Source: Planctomicrobium sp051465645
Lineage (GTDB): Bacteria > Planctomycetota > Planctomycetia > Planctomycetales > Planctomycetaceae
Direction: 5' to 3'
DNA length: 64,000 nucleotides
NCBI RefSeq assembly: GCF_051465645.1
Contig: NZ_CP195790.1
Coordinates: forward strand, 2,976,001-3,040,000
Under the pieces are notes generated by a model. It had not been told where the DNA came from. It was given only the letters and a program-made list of their open reading frames with translations, and did not search any database. Shown here one piece after another: positions 54,351 to 63,308 of the stretch. The translations under genes were made by a program, and so were the position numbers. How positions within the stretch are numbered: the stretch's first letter is position 1; each line of letters begins with the position of its first letter.

Positions 54351-57300
54351 ATGCTTCGCCGAGTTTGTTACCTCTTTCTTGCTGCAGGGATGTATATCAT
54401 GACTGGATCCTCTGGCCTCGCGGATCCGCAGCTTGTCACCTCAGTTGAGGGCATCGCGGAGTACCGTCTTGAAAACGGCCTTAAAATTCTGCTTTTCCCG
54501 GATCCATCCAAACCACAAGTTACGGTCAACATGACCGTCTTCGTTGGATCACGACACGAAGGCTATGGCGAAGCCGGGATGGCTCACCTTCTTGAGCACA
54601 TGCTGTTCAAAGGAACTCCAAAATATCCTCAGATCCCGAAAGTCTTGAAGGACCACGGAGCCGAGTTCAACGGAACGACCTGGCTGGATCGAACGAACTA
54701 TTACGAAACGCTCCCTGCCAGCCCGGAGAATCTGGAATTCGCGATCGCACTGGAAGCCGACCGTCTCGTGAACAGCTTCGTCAAAGGCGAAGATCTGAAG
54801 TCCGAGATGACCGTTGTTCGCAACGAATTCGAACGGGGCGAAAACTCACCTTCCGGGATTCTCGGTCAGCGACTCATGTCAGCTGCTTACCAGTGGCACA
54901 ACTACGGTAAGTCAACGATCGGAAACCGCGCCGACATCGAACGAGTTCCAGTCGAGAACCTGCAACGCTTCTACAGGAAGTATTATCAACCAGACAATGT
55001 CATGCTGATCGTCGCTGGTTCATTTGATCCAGAGCAGGCCCTGCAGCTGATCAACAACTACTTCGGTTCGATTCCAAAACCAGAACGGGTTCTCGAACAG
55101 ACCTACACCGAGGAACCGGCTCAGGATGGAGACCGCCTCGTCACGCTACGTCGCGTCGGTGATGTTGGTCTTGCCGGTGCTGTGTATCACATTCCGTCCG
55201 GGGCTCATCCAGACTACGTTCCAATCGATGTCCTCGAACACATTTTGACATCATCTCCATCAGGCCGTCTCTATAAGGCTCTTGTTGAGACCAAACTGGC
55301 TTCGAGCATTTCCGGTGCTGCATACGCCCTGCACGACCCAGGCGTTTTGCGATTCATGGCCGAGTGCAATGCTGGTGTGAACTCACGTGACGTCCTGAGC
55401 AAGATGCTGGAAGTCCTCGAATCCGTGGGGACTGAAGGTGTCACAGAAGAAGAAGTCGAACGTGCCAAACGCTACTGGATGAAAGTCTGGGAGATGTCTC
55501 TGGCTGACAGCAGTCGCATGGCCATTCAGCTCAGCGACTGGGCAGCTCAAGGTGACTGGCGACTGATCTATCTGTATCGCGATCGCCTTGAAACAGTCAC
55601 GGCCGCTGAAGTGGATGCCGTTGCAAAGAAGTACCTGGTTGAAAACAACCGAACTGCCGGTGTCTTCATCCCAAGCAAAGAATCGAACCGAGCCACAGTT
55701 CCGGCGACTCCAGTTCTCGCTGAGATGATCGGCGACTATCAAGGTCGTGAAGTTGTTGCGGCTGGTGAAGCATTTGATGTCAGTCCGCAGAACATTGACA
55801 GCCGCACCGAACGAGTTGTCCTTCCATCTGGTGTCAAAGCAGCCTTCCTCCCGAAAAAGACACGCGGAGAATCAGTCGTTCTTCGTCTGACTTTGCGGTA
55901 CGGAACAGCAGAAACGCTGATGGGCCTGAAATCGGCCACAGAAGTTCTCCCAGGTCTGATGCTTCGGGGAACCGAGAAACTGTCTCGTCAACAGATTCAG
56001 GACGAGCTCGATAAGAACAAAGCCCGACTCGCTCCAGAAGGGAGCCCAGGCGAACTGACCTTCCAGTTGGAAACTCGTCGTGAGCATCTCCCAGCAACAC
56101 TGGAGATCCTGCGACAGGTTCTGCGAGAGCCCACCTTCCCGACAGAAGAACTGGAAATCATTCGCAATGCTCGACTTTCTCACGCAAACCAGAGTCTGAC
56201 AGATCCAACCGAACTCGCCAGAATTGCAGTGTCGAAAGCGATCGGGGGAGACTACCCGAAAGAGGACGTTCGCTATATCGCGTCTGTCGAAGAACAGATT
56301 CAGCAATGGACAAGTCTGAAGCAGGCAGAAATTGTCTCCCTGTATAAGGAATTCCTCGGCGGTTCAATCGGCGAAGTGACCGTCATCGGAGACTTTGAGG
56401 TCGACACCGTCCGCCCACTGATCGAGAAGTTCCTGGCCGACTGGAAGACTTCAAAGCCATTCGCTCACATCCCGCGAACTGGCAACGTGAAAGTCGACAC
56501 AACCCGGAAGCAGATCGAAACTCCAGATAAGGAAAACGCCACCTATATCGCTGGGGCCGTTTTCCCAATGAACGATCTGAATCCAGAGTACCCTGCTCTG
56601 ATCATCGGAAACTACGTCCTTGGCACAAGTGGACTCTCTTCTCGCCTCGGTGATCGTGTTCGTCAGAAAGAAGGTCTGTCATACGGAGTCGGGTCGTTCA
56701 TCCGATCGTCATCACTTGATGAGCGGACAACATTCCTGGCCTATGCCATCACCAACCCCGACAACATGGGGAAAGTCGAGACAGCAATCAAAGAAGAAAT
56801 TGCCCTGCTGTTAAAGGATGGAATCACAAAGGATGAATTGAGCGAAGCCCAGAAGGGTTACCTCGAATCACAGATCATTGACCGATCCGACGACAAACAG
56901 CTGGCCGCGATTCTTTCGAGCCTGCTGTATCTCGACCGCACAATGGAATACTACGTGACTCGCGAAAGCGAAATTCGCGGACTGACGACAGAGAGCGTTC
57001 TGGCATCATTGAAAAAATGGCTGCATCCAGACGAAATTGCTGTCGTTGTCGCCGGGGATTTTGCAAAGGCGAGTGCGAAAGCAGAAGTCCCTGCGAAAAC
57101 AGAAGCCCCTTCTAAGCCGGAAACAACACCGGCACCTAAAATGGAGAAATCGATGTCAGCAGACAGCGCCGAATTCAAGACCACCGCTTCCGGATTGAAG
57201 TACAAGATCCTCACCCCGGGAACCGGTGCTCAGCCAACTGCGACCAACACAGTCACCTGTCATTACCGTGGCTGGCTCGACAATGGCAAAGAATTCGACA

Positions 57301-57503
57301 GCTCTTACGGCGGCGAACCGATTTCATTCCCATTGAATCGCGTGATCGCAGGTTGGACCGAAGGTCTGCAGCTGATCAAAGAAGGTGGAAAGATCGAACT
57401 CGAAATTCCATCGAATCTTGGCTACGGAAAACGTGGAGCTCCTCCAGTGATTCCGGGCGACGCCACCCTGCACTTCGAAGTTGAACTCTTCAAAGTGAAA
57501 TAA
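54351..57503 (+). CDS. M16 zinc metalloprotease fused to a C-terminal FKBP peptidyl-prolyl isomerase
   Basis: 1050 residues from ATG 54351 (AAGGA 8 nt upstream), beginning with a signal peptide (VCYLFLAAGMYIMTGSSGLA). Residues 30-480 are an active M16 peptidase half: inverted zinc motif HLLEH at 79-83, with a downstream Glu in TVVRNEFERGE near 155. Residues about 490-900 are the second, inactive M16 half (for example VRQKEGLSYGVGSFI near 771). An A/P/K-rich linker (about 905-940) leads to a complete FKBP domain (942-1050): TCHYRGWLDNGKEFDSSY, AGWTEGLQLIKEGGK, IPSNLGYGKRG. So one periplasmic chain combines protein degradation with proline isomerisation. Reading frame is unbroken across the junction. 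The next gene is a free FKBP almost identical in this domain. Confidence 0.92.
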   Translation: MLRRVCYLFLAAGMYIMTGSSGLADPQLVTSVEGIAEYRLENGLKILLFPDPSKPQVTVNMTVFVGSRHEGYGEAGMAHLLEHMLFKGTPKYPQIPKVLKDHGAEFNGTTWLDRTNYYETLPASPENLEFAIALEADRLVNSFVKGEDLKSEMTVVRNEFERGENSPSGILGQRLMSAAYQWHNYGKSTIGNRADIERVPVENLQRFYRKYYQPDNVMLIVAGSFDPEQALQLINNYFGSIPKPERVLEQTYTEEPAQDGDRLVTLRRVGDVGLAGAVYHIPSGAHPDYVPIDVLEHILTSSPSGRLYKALVETKLASSISGAAYALHDPGVLRFMAECNAGVNSRDVLSKMLEVLESVGTEGVTEEEVERAKRYWMKVWEMSLADSSRMAIQLSDWAAQGDWRLIYLYRDRLETVTAAEVDAVAKKYLVENNRTAGVFIPSKESNRATVPATPVLAEMIGDYQGREVVAAGEAFDVSPQNIDSRTERVVLPSGVKAAFLPKKTRGESVVLRLTLRYGTAETLMGLKSATEVLPGLMLRGTEKLSRQQIQDELDKNKARLAPEGSPGELTFQLETRREHLPATLEILRQVLREPTFPTEELEIIRNARLSHANQSLTDPTELARIAVSKAIGGDYPKEDVRYIASVEEQIQQWTSLKQAEIVSLYKEFLGGSIGEVTVIGDFEVDTVRPLIEKFLADWKTSKPFAHIPRTGNVKVDTTRKQIETPDKENATYIAGAVFPMNDLNPEYPALIIGNYVLGTSGLSSRLGDRVRQKEGLSYGVGSFIRSSSLDERTTFLAYAITNPDNMGKVETAIKEEIALLLKDGITKDELSEAQKGYLESQIIDRSDDKQLAAILSSLLYLDRTMEYYVTRESEIRGLTTESVLASLKKWLHPDEIAVVVAGDFAKASAKAEVPAKTEAPSKPETTPAPKMEKSMSADSAEFKTTASGLKYKILTPGTGAQPTATNTVTCHYRGWLDNGKEFDSSYGGEPISFPLNRVIAGWTEGLQLIKEGGKIELEIPSNLGYGKRGAPPVIPGDATLHFEVELFKVK

Positions 57504-57518
57504 CGTGCTGATCAACCA

Positions 57519-57551
57519 GAATCGCCGTCTCCCTGGGGCGGCGATTCTTTT
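57519..57551 (+). terminator. Terminator between M16-FKBP and FKBP genes
   Basis: 9-bp stem GAATCGCCG with CGGCGATTC (57519-57527 with 57539-57547), 11-nt loop, then TTTT. Makes separate transcription of the two genes likely. Confidence 0.8.
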
Positions 57552-57662
57552 GCAATCGAAGTCATTCTCTGGAACTTCCCTTGGCCGTTCTGTTTCAACT
57601 CCACAAGTACGGTCCCCGGAAGCTGACCCAATCCTCACCTTTCAACTCAATGTCTCTCACAC

Positions 57663-58214
57663 ATGAAACTCTCGCACTGCATGCTCTTTGCGTGTCTCCT
57701 CTCGGTGGGATGTGTCGCTGGTCCAGATGAGATCGCAGCAGACAAGCAATCCAAAAAAGAGACGATGGAACGAAATGCGGCGGACCTCGCAAAGGCTGGC
57801 GAAAGCGACGAGCCTGCAGGCGAAGTCCAAATGGCAAGTGGGGAAACCGGATCGTCGGCTGCTTCAACAAGCGCAACGGCGTTCAAAACCACCAACAACG
57901 GCCTGAAATACAAGATTATCAAAGAAGGGACCGGGAAACGCCCGACCGCCCGATCGACCGTCAGCTGCCACTACCGGGGCTGGCTCGACAATGGAAAAGA
58001 ATTCGACAGCTCCTATAAACGAGGGGAGCCGACCGAGTTTCCATTGAACGGTGTGATTGCCGGGTGGACTGAAGGTCTGCAGCTGATCAAAGAAGGGGGC
58101 GAGATCGAGCTCGATATCCCAAGTCGTCTGGGCTACGGAGAAGGGGGAATGCCAGGAGCAATTCCACCAAACGCTCGACTCCACTTCACGATCGAGCTTT
58201 TGAAGGTGAAATAG
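57663..58214 (+). CDS. FKBP-type peptidyl-prolyl isomerase lipoprotein
   Basis: 183 residues. Lipobox LSVGC with Cys17 predicts a membrane-anchored lipoprotein. A charged, Ala-rich spacer (20-70) precedes a standard FKBP domain (about 75-183): LKYKIIKEGTGKRP, SCHYRGWLDNGKEFDSSY, VIAGWTEGLQLIKEGGE, RLGYGEGG, LHFTIELLKV. Catalyses cis-trans isomerisation of Xaa-Pro bonds during folding of exported proteins. Its domain matches that fused to the preceding M16 protease at most positions, indicating a local duplication. Confidence 0.94.
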   Translation: MKLSHCMLFACLLSVGCVAGPDEIAADKQSKKETMERNAADLAKAGESDEPAGEVQMASGETGSSAASTSATAFKTTNNGLKYKIIKEGTGKRPTARSTVSCHYRGWLDNGKEFDSSYKRGEPTEFPLNGVIAGWTEGLQLIKEGGEIELDIPSRLGYGEGGMPGAIPPNARLHFTIELLKVK

Positions 58215-58549
58215 CTGCGAAGCATTTTGCCTACTGCGAAACGACGTTCTCAATCGGAGAAAAGCCGGTTCCAGACCGATCAAAACGCTTCACCAAAGAC
58301 GGTGACGCGCTACGATTCACTTGGACATCGGTTGCAATAACGTGAGGCGTCGGGAGCTGATACAGAGCGTGTCAGCTCCCTCTCAATCAACTGAAGTCCG
58401 TTTTCAGGGAAGCCCGAAGGGGTCATTTCCACTGAATGCCGTTACCGGCTTTCATCCCCCGGCAGAGAAATCTGCATATCGAGAAAGACAGATCGAAACA
58501 TTCCGACAGACGAATCACTGAGTCCCACCGGAATGAATTGAGCGAGTTC
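58215..58549. other. Intergenic region before rhomboid gene
   Basis: 335 bases. In-frame start codons upstream of the rhomboid gene (from 58436) would add a non-family leader. No terminator or promoter clearly seen. Confidence 0.35.
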
Positions 58550-59395
58550 ATGAGAAAAATCGGCCAACTGACCGCGGAAAACTCAGCAGAGCGACTTCAT
58601 CGCTATCTGGCACACAAAGGAATCGAGAATCGCGTCGACGCCAATGGCACACAGTGGGACGTCTGGGTTTTCGAAGAAAGCCAAATCCCCCAGGCACGCG
58701 AGTTCTATGACGACTTTGTGACCAATCCAGAGGCTCCCCGATTTGACGCTCCGGCTGTTGTCGTGCAGGCTCCTGTTGCCGCACCAGCTCCCCAACCGGA
58801 GCGGCGTCAGCGATCTCGAAATCCAGGACCATTTTCTGTCACACTGGTCGTTTCCGTACTCTGTTTCTGGTTTGCCATTGTCACCAGTTTCGGAAGCAAG
58901 ACGGAAGAAGTATCCCATCTGAAAATGGCGTCCAGCCAAGCAGTTGGCCTCTCGGAGATTGTTCAGGGGCAGGTCTGGAGACTCGTCACCCCGATGTTTC
59001 TCCACTTTTCCGCCATCCACCTGCTCTTCAATGTCTACATTTTCTGGATGCTTGGCAGTGCCATTGAGCGTGGCAAAGGAAATCTCGCACTATTGTCCAT
59101 CGTTCTGGTGATCAATCTCGTCGCGAATTTCACCCAGTATTTTCTGGCCGGTCCCAACTTCGGCGGCCTTTCCGGAGTCGTCTACGGGTTGTTCGGCTAC
59201 ATCTGGATGCGCTCTCGCCTGTTGCCGTCGGACGGCTTCTATATGCCCAAAAACCTTGTGAATCAGATGATACTTTGGGCGATCCTCTGCATCATCATCA
59301 GTGATGCGATCCCGATTGCGAACGGAGCACACTTTGGTGGCCTCTTCGCAGGAATGGCACTCGGAGCCCTTCCTCGACTCTGGCGGACTGAATAG
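58550..59395 (+). CDS. Rhomboid intramembrane serine protease (GlpG-like)
   Basis: 281 residues from ATG 58550. N-terminal cytoplasmic domain (1-65; RYLAHKGIENRVDANGTQWD, FYDDFV) resembles the GlpG N-domain; then a Pro/Ala/Arg linker and six membrane segments from about 95. Catalytic Ser in GLSGVVYGLFGY near 207 (GxSG) and His in NGAHFGGLFAGM near 264; the loop-1 signature appears as WRLVTPMFLHFSAIHLLFN. Cleaves transmembrane substrates within the membrane. All active-site residues are present. Alone in its unit. Confidence 0.94.
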   Translation: MRKIGQLTAENSAERLHRYLAHKGIENRVDANGTQWDVWVFEESQIPQAREFYDDFVTNPEAPRFDAPAVVVQAPVAAPAPQPERRQRSRNPGPFSVTLVVSVLCFWFAIVTSFGSKTEEVSHLKMASSQAVGLSEIVQGQVWRLVTPMFLHFSAIHLLFNVYIFWMLGSAIERGKGNLALLSIVLVINLVANFTQYFLAGPNFGGLSGVVYGLFGYIWMRSRLLPSDGFYMPKNLVNQMILWAILCIIISDAIPIANGAHFGGLFAGMALGALPRLWRTE

Positions 59396-59566
59396 TTCCT
59401 GCGCAGATACGGAAAATCGGGAGACTTTGCCCAGCGATTGCGAGTGAAGTCCAACGAGCTCGTCAATTCAACACAACCGCCACAACAGCAATGGCTTGCA
59501 CGACCAACAAACAGGTCTCCAGCCCAGGATGTGTCGATGAATTCCCGGAACTTTCTGTAACTCTTC

Positions 59567-59597
59567 TTGAGTTCAGGGGCGTTTCCCTCCCTATAAT
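59567..59597 (+). promoter_or_regulatory. Probable promoter of DUF3299-like gene 1
   Basis: Perfect -10 TATAAT at 59592-59597, with TTGAGT at 59567-59572 (19-nt spacer). 135 nt before the gene start. Confidence 0.5.
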
Positions 59598-59732
59598 GGC
59601 ATTGTGAAGTAGGGAAGGTGCGCGCAGTCATTTCACGTTATTCGTTATCGGCGTGCACAGTGAGGATTAAGAGATCCAGAAAACGGCTGGCTATGGAAAG
59701 CTGGCGACTGGGTCGAATCAGGACTCGTGCCA

Positions 59733-60533
59733 ATGCACACTGCCGATTTCCAACTTGAGAAGACAAACGAAAAGACACGCACCGAAATGCTTTCTCAGGA
59801 AGAAATTCAGGTGGCCAGTGACACTCTGGACGACGCTCGTCCCAAAAGACCTGCGCGCGAAGATTTTGAAGTCAACGAATTCAATTACCGCCCGGTTTCT
59901 GTCGTAGCAGTCGTCGGACTGGTTCTCTCGCTCATATCCAGTGCTGCGATCTTCATCTGGCTGGTTCTTCCGCTTTGTCTTCTGGCGACCTTTATCAGCA
60001 CAGTCGGCCTCATCTCAATCCGTCGTTCCCGCGGTGGCTATAGCGGAACACCGGTTGCGTTGCTGGGAATCTTCCTGGGGACATCATTCTTCCTGGGCGG
60101 AGTTGGATTTCAGGTTTATGCCTACCAGACAGAAGTCCCGGACGGCTACCAGCGTCTGAGCTTTGCCGCTGATATTTCCGAAAAGGAAGTCATTCAAGAA
60201 GACGGTGAAACCAAACCCCACCCTGATGTCGCCGCATTGGAAGGCAAGCCGGTCTTCATTAAAGGCTACATCTATCAGACCGGACAGCTGACGGACATTG
60301 GCTCGTTCCTGCTGGTGAAAGACAATGCCGACTGCTGCTTCGGCGGGAAGCCAAAGATCTGGGATCGTCTTGGCGTCGTGATGCAGGATGGCAAGAAAAT
60401 CGATTACCGAGCAGGGAAGGTCGCTGTGGCTGGAACATTCCGCCTCAACCCGAACTTCAAAGGCGAGAGCGAACTCGAACCGATTTACATCGTGGAAGCG
60501 GACTACTTCTCAACCCACGTCAGCGATTTCTAG
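59733..60533 (+). CDS. Membrane protein with C-terminal DUF3299-like domain
   Basis: 266 residues from ATG 59733 (AGGA 9 nt upstream; GTG 59727 also possible). N-terminal hydrophilic part (1-50), then two or three membrane segments (VVAVVGLVLSLISSAAIFIW, VALLGIFLGTSFFLGGVGF) resembling a DUF4190-type module, then a soluble domain (about 160-266): KPVFIKGYIYQTGQLTDIGS, LLVKDNADCCFGGKPKIWDR, KVAVAGTFRL. The CCFG motif and strand order match the second domain of the protein encoded at 60842, so both belong to a DUF3299-like OB-type family. Function unknown; the Cys pair hints at metal or redox chemistry. Confidence 0.72.
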   Translation: MHTADFQLEKTNEKTRTEMLSQEEIQVASDTLDDARPKRPAREDFEVNEFNYRPVSVVAVVGLVLSLISSAAIFIWLVLPLCLLATFISTVGLISIRRSRGGYSGTPVALLGIFLGTSFFLGGVGFQVYAYQTEVPDGYQRLSFAADISEKEVIQEDGETKPHPDVAALEGKPVFIKGYIYQTGQLTDIGSFLLVKDNADCCFGGKPKIWDRLGVVMQDGKKIDYRAGKVAVAGTFRLNPNFKGESELEPIYIVEADYFSTHVSDF

Positions 60534-60841
60534 ACTGGTCCAGTTTACCAGATGGCTGCGTGACAGCCTTTTCGATGTCGCCGGTACTGACCGACACCGC
60601 TTCGCCACAGAAGCTCCAACCTTGCCCACCGTCGCAATGGGCCATTTACCGCGACTGGGCCCCAGCCATCCGCCTCCGCCTTCCCCTGCCAACAACAAGC
60701 TGTTCCACAGATCCTCGTTCCTGGTGAATCCAGTCGTGAGGAATGCATGCCAGAAGGTCACATGCAGGAATATTGTTCTCAAATCTGTTCTAATAGATCT
60801 TGAGAATGGACTTGGTCCCCCCTGAATTGAATGAGAACGAA
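60534..60841. other. Intergenic region between the two DUF3299-like genes
   Basis: 308 bases. A TAATAG at 60791 with TTGTTC upstream could be a weak promoter. No terminator found after the first gene. Confidence 0.35.
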
Positions 60842-61825
60842 ATGGTTCGGCAGCCATCCTTACTGAACGGGATTGTTCTGGCGCTTCTCTTATTGAGCGG
60901 TTGCCAACCGAAGGTCTCAGACGAATACCGCGCGGCCGACGAGATCATCGACTCCAAACCAGCTTCTCAAGAGACCGAGAAGAAGACTGCTCAACCTGCG
61001 GATCAACCAGCTCCAGCTGAAGTGGCAGCAATGTCAGCCGAGGCTCCGAAAGTCGAGCCCCAGACTCCTCCGGCTGAATCGAAAGCGATGCCAGCCAGCC
61101 CTGCGGAATCGGCCAGCCCAACCGTCGCCAAAGAAACGCCAGCACCTACACCGGCACCCAAAGTTCCCCCAGTAGAGACACCTGCAGCGGCACCAACAAC
61201 GCCGACAAGTTCAGCACCTGTCGCATCGATGGCCGCTCCAGCAGAAGCGATGCCTGCAAGCAGTTCTCCAGCGACTCCTGCAGCGAAGGTTTCGCCAGAG
61301 AACGCTGCTCCGGCAATGCCAGCAGGCACTCCGCCGCTTGACCCAACTGCTCCGCCTAAAGTCACCGGTCCACTGCAGATCAAGCTGCTGATCCCCGAAA
61401 AGACTTTCACTCCTGAAGGCTCAGAAAACGCATTAAGGGTCTCATTTGATGACATCGATCTGCTCAAGGTTCTCAATATGGAACCTGTTCCCTCAGACGC
61501 GGCGGACCACTTCCCGGAGTGGCTGAAAAATCTGGACGGGAAACGAATTGTATTGCGGGGCTGGATGTACCCACCTGCCAGACAGGATGGAATCAGCAGC
61601 TTCCTGTTTGTTCGAGACAATGGAATCTGCTGCTTCGGTCGCGCCCCAAAGGTTTATGATAAACTCGGTGTCAAACTGAGAAGCGGAGTCACAACCCAAT
61701 ATATTCAGAATCGCCCCTTTGACGTCATTGGAACACTCTCAATCGAACCAGAGATTGAAGGGGATGACGAAGGGCTCTGGTGGCTCTACTTCATCAATGA
61801 TGCGATCATCGTAGATAGCCAATAA
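60842..61825 (+). CDS. Pro/Ala-rich lipoprotein with DUF3299-like domain
   Basis: 327 residues from ATG 60842, chosen because it opens a lipoprotein signal (MVRQPSLLNGIVLALLLLSG then Cys21). Residues 25-180 are a low-complexity Pro/Ala/Ser/Thr/Glu stalk. From about 195: LQIKLLIPEKTFTPEGSE, VSFDDIDLLKVLNM, FPEWLKNLDGKRIVLRGWMY, SSFLFVRDNGICCFGRAPKV, and FDVIGTLSIEPE, the DUF3299 pattern. The CCFG motif is shared with the preceding gene product. Probably anchored in a membrane with the domain outside the cytoplasm. Function unknown. Confidence 0.75.
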   Translation: MVRQPSLLNGIVLALLLLSGCQPKVSDEYRAADEIIDSKPASQETEKKTAQPADQPAPAEVAAMSAEAPKVEPQTPPAESKAMPASPAESASPTVAKETPAPTPAPKVPPVETPAAAPTTPTSSAPVASMAAPAEAMPASSSPATPAAKVSPENAAPAMPAGTPPLDPTAPPKVTGPLQIKLLIPEKTFTPEGSENALRVSFDDIDLLKVLNMEPVPSDAADHFPEWLKNLDGKRIVLRGWMYPPARQDGISSFLFVRDNGICCFGRAPKVYDKLGVKLRSGVTTQYIQNRPFDVIGTLSIEPEIEGDDEGLWWLYFINDAIIVDSQ

Positions 61826-61826
61826 C

Positions 61827-61881
61827 ATAGGTGAGTTGAAATTCTCATTGAGAATCGTGACGTAACACACTCACCTATAAT
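61827..61881 (+). promoter_or_regulatory. Nested inverted repeats overlapping a TATAAT box
   Basis: Outer 10-bp repeat ATAGGTGAGT (61827-61836) with ACTCACCTAT (61869-61878); inner repeat ATTCTC-ATT-GAGAAT (61841-61855). A TATAAT at 61876-61881 overlaps the outer right arm. May be an operator that covers the -10 box of the CPFC gene, or the terminator of the gene before. Confidence 0.5.
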
Positions 61882-61943
61882 TGCATCTCGCAACTGAACT
61901 GAATCAAAACTCACCTTAGTAGCACTGTGTTGAGGATACGAAC

Positions 61944-63122
61944 ATGCGATCTTGTTTGTCGCTGCTGACGGCAACGGCCATTGCCCTGGCACTCTTAACA
62001 TTCCTGCCACAGGGAGTCGCCTGCCCGTTTTGCAGTGCTCCTTCGCTGACAATGAGCGAACAGCTCGCAGGAGCTCAGGCGGCGGTACTCGTACAGTGGG
62101 CCTCCGGAAAAGAAGCTGATAAGGACAAAGGGTTCATCGGCAGCACCACCTACGAAATCGTGAATGTTGTTCGAGATGAATCGAAGGAACTGAAGAAAGG
62201 TTCGCCGATTGTTCTTGAACGTTACCGACAGGCCAAACCTGGCGAACTCTTCCTGCTGTTTGGTTCGATCACCGAAGGTAAAGTTGAATGGAGCAGTCCT
62301 CTCGAAGTGACCGAATCCAGCTTCAACTATGTGATTCAGGCACCAAGCAAAGAAACACCAGCGATCGAACGGTTGGCCTACTACCTGAAGTTTCTCGAAT
62401 ATCCTGACCAGTTCGTCGCCGGAGACGCTTACTCAGAATTTGCCAACGCTCAATACGACGAGATCGTGCCACTTGCCGACAAGATGCCGCGCGAGAACCT
62501 GAAAAAATGGCTGTCCGATCCTGACGTCACCGCCACTCGAATCGGTCTCTACGGTTTGATGCTCGGGTTGTGTGGGAAGCCGGAAGACGCAGACTTCCTG
62601 AAGGCAATCGTGCTGAAAGATACGGACTCATTCCGACTCGGAATCGATGGTGTAATGGGGGGATATCTGCTGCTGACGGGACGAGACGGACTGACTGTCA
62701 TTCAGGAATCCAAACTCGGCAATGCAGAAGTTCCTTTCAGCGAAACCTTTGCTGCCATGCAGGCACTGCGATTCATGTGGCAATACGCCAAAGGACGCAT
62801 TTCAGAAGACGATCTTCGTGGTGCAATGCGTTTGTTGCTGGAGCGCCCGAACCTCGCCGATCTCGTCATTGTCGACCTCGCTCGCTGGAATGACTGGAGC
62901 ATTACAGATCGACTCATGAAGATGTACGACGAAAAGGAGTATCAGGTTCCTTCCATCAAACGAGCCATCGTCCGCTTCATGTTGATCGCCGAGAAAGATC
63001 CGGCAGTGAAGGCTGGAGCCCCCGTTCCGGATCACGTGACAAAAGCCAAAGCAAACCTGGAGAAGCTCCGGGAAGTCGACCCGAAGACAGTGAAGGCAGC
63101 TGAACGATTCTTCTTCGACTAA
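61944..63122 (+). CDS. Secreted CPFC-motif protein, copy 1
   Basis: 392 residues, GAGGAT ribosome site. Signal peptide (LLTATAIALALLTFLPQGVA) is followed directly by CPFCSAPSLTMSEQL, so a CxxC pair sits at the mature N-terminus. Then a beta-rich part (about 45-125: YEIVNVVRDESKELKKGSPI, LLFGSITEGKVEWSSPLEV) and a helical part to the end with HEAT-like spacing (YYLKFLEYPDQFVAGDAYSE, RIGLYGLMLGLCGKPEDADF, FMWQYAKGRISEDDLRGAM). Not a named family that I recognise, but the next gene encodes a paralog. CxxC outside the cytoplasm suggests redox or metal binding. Confidence 0.82.
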   Translation: MRSCLSLLTATAIALALLTFLPQGVACPFCSAPSLTMSEQLAGAQAAVLVQWASGKEADKDKGFIGSTTYEIVNVVRDESKELKKGSPIVLERYRQAKPGELFLLFGSITEGKVEWSSPLEVTESSFNYVIQAPSKETPAIERLAYYLKFLEYPDQFVAGDAYSEFANAQYDEIVPLADKMPRENLKKWLSDPDVTATRIGLYGLMLGLCGKPEDADFLKAIVLKDTDSFRLGIDGVMGGYLLLTGRDGLTVIQESKLGNAEVPFSETFAAMQALRFMWQYAKGRISEDDLRGAMRLLLERPNLADLVIVDLARWNDWSITDRLMKMYDEKEYQVPSIKRAIVRFMLIAEKDPAVKAGAPVPDHVTKAKANLEKLREVDPKTVKAAERFFFD

Positions 63123-63201
63123 ACCGTCGAGCTATCAATTGATTGACCAGCAGTCTCACTGCAGACATGGTTCAATCACAGACTCAAATCGATTTCACAC
63201 C

Positions 63202-63234
63202 ATCCGGCCCTGCTCATTATGAGTGCGGCCGGAT
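63202..63234 (+). terminator. Hairpin after CPFC copy 1
   Basis: 8-bp stem ATCCGGCC with GGCCGGAT (63202-63209 with 63227-63234), extended by partly paired CTGCTC/GAGTGC. Only weak T-richness follows. Confidence 0.55.
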
Positions 63235-63308
63235 CTGTCTTATCAGAAGAGCGCAGGCTCACCATTAGATCTTCAGCTGACGCGCCCGCACTCGCAGTGG
63301 ACTCAATC

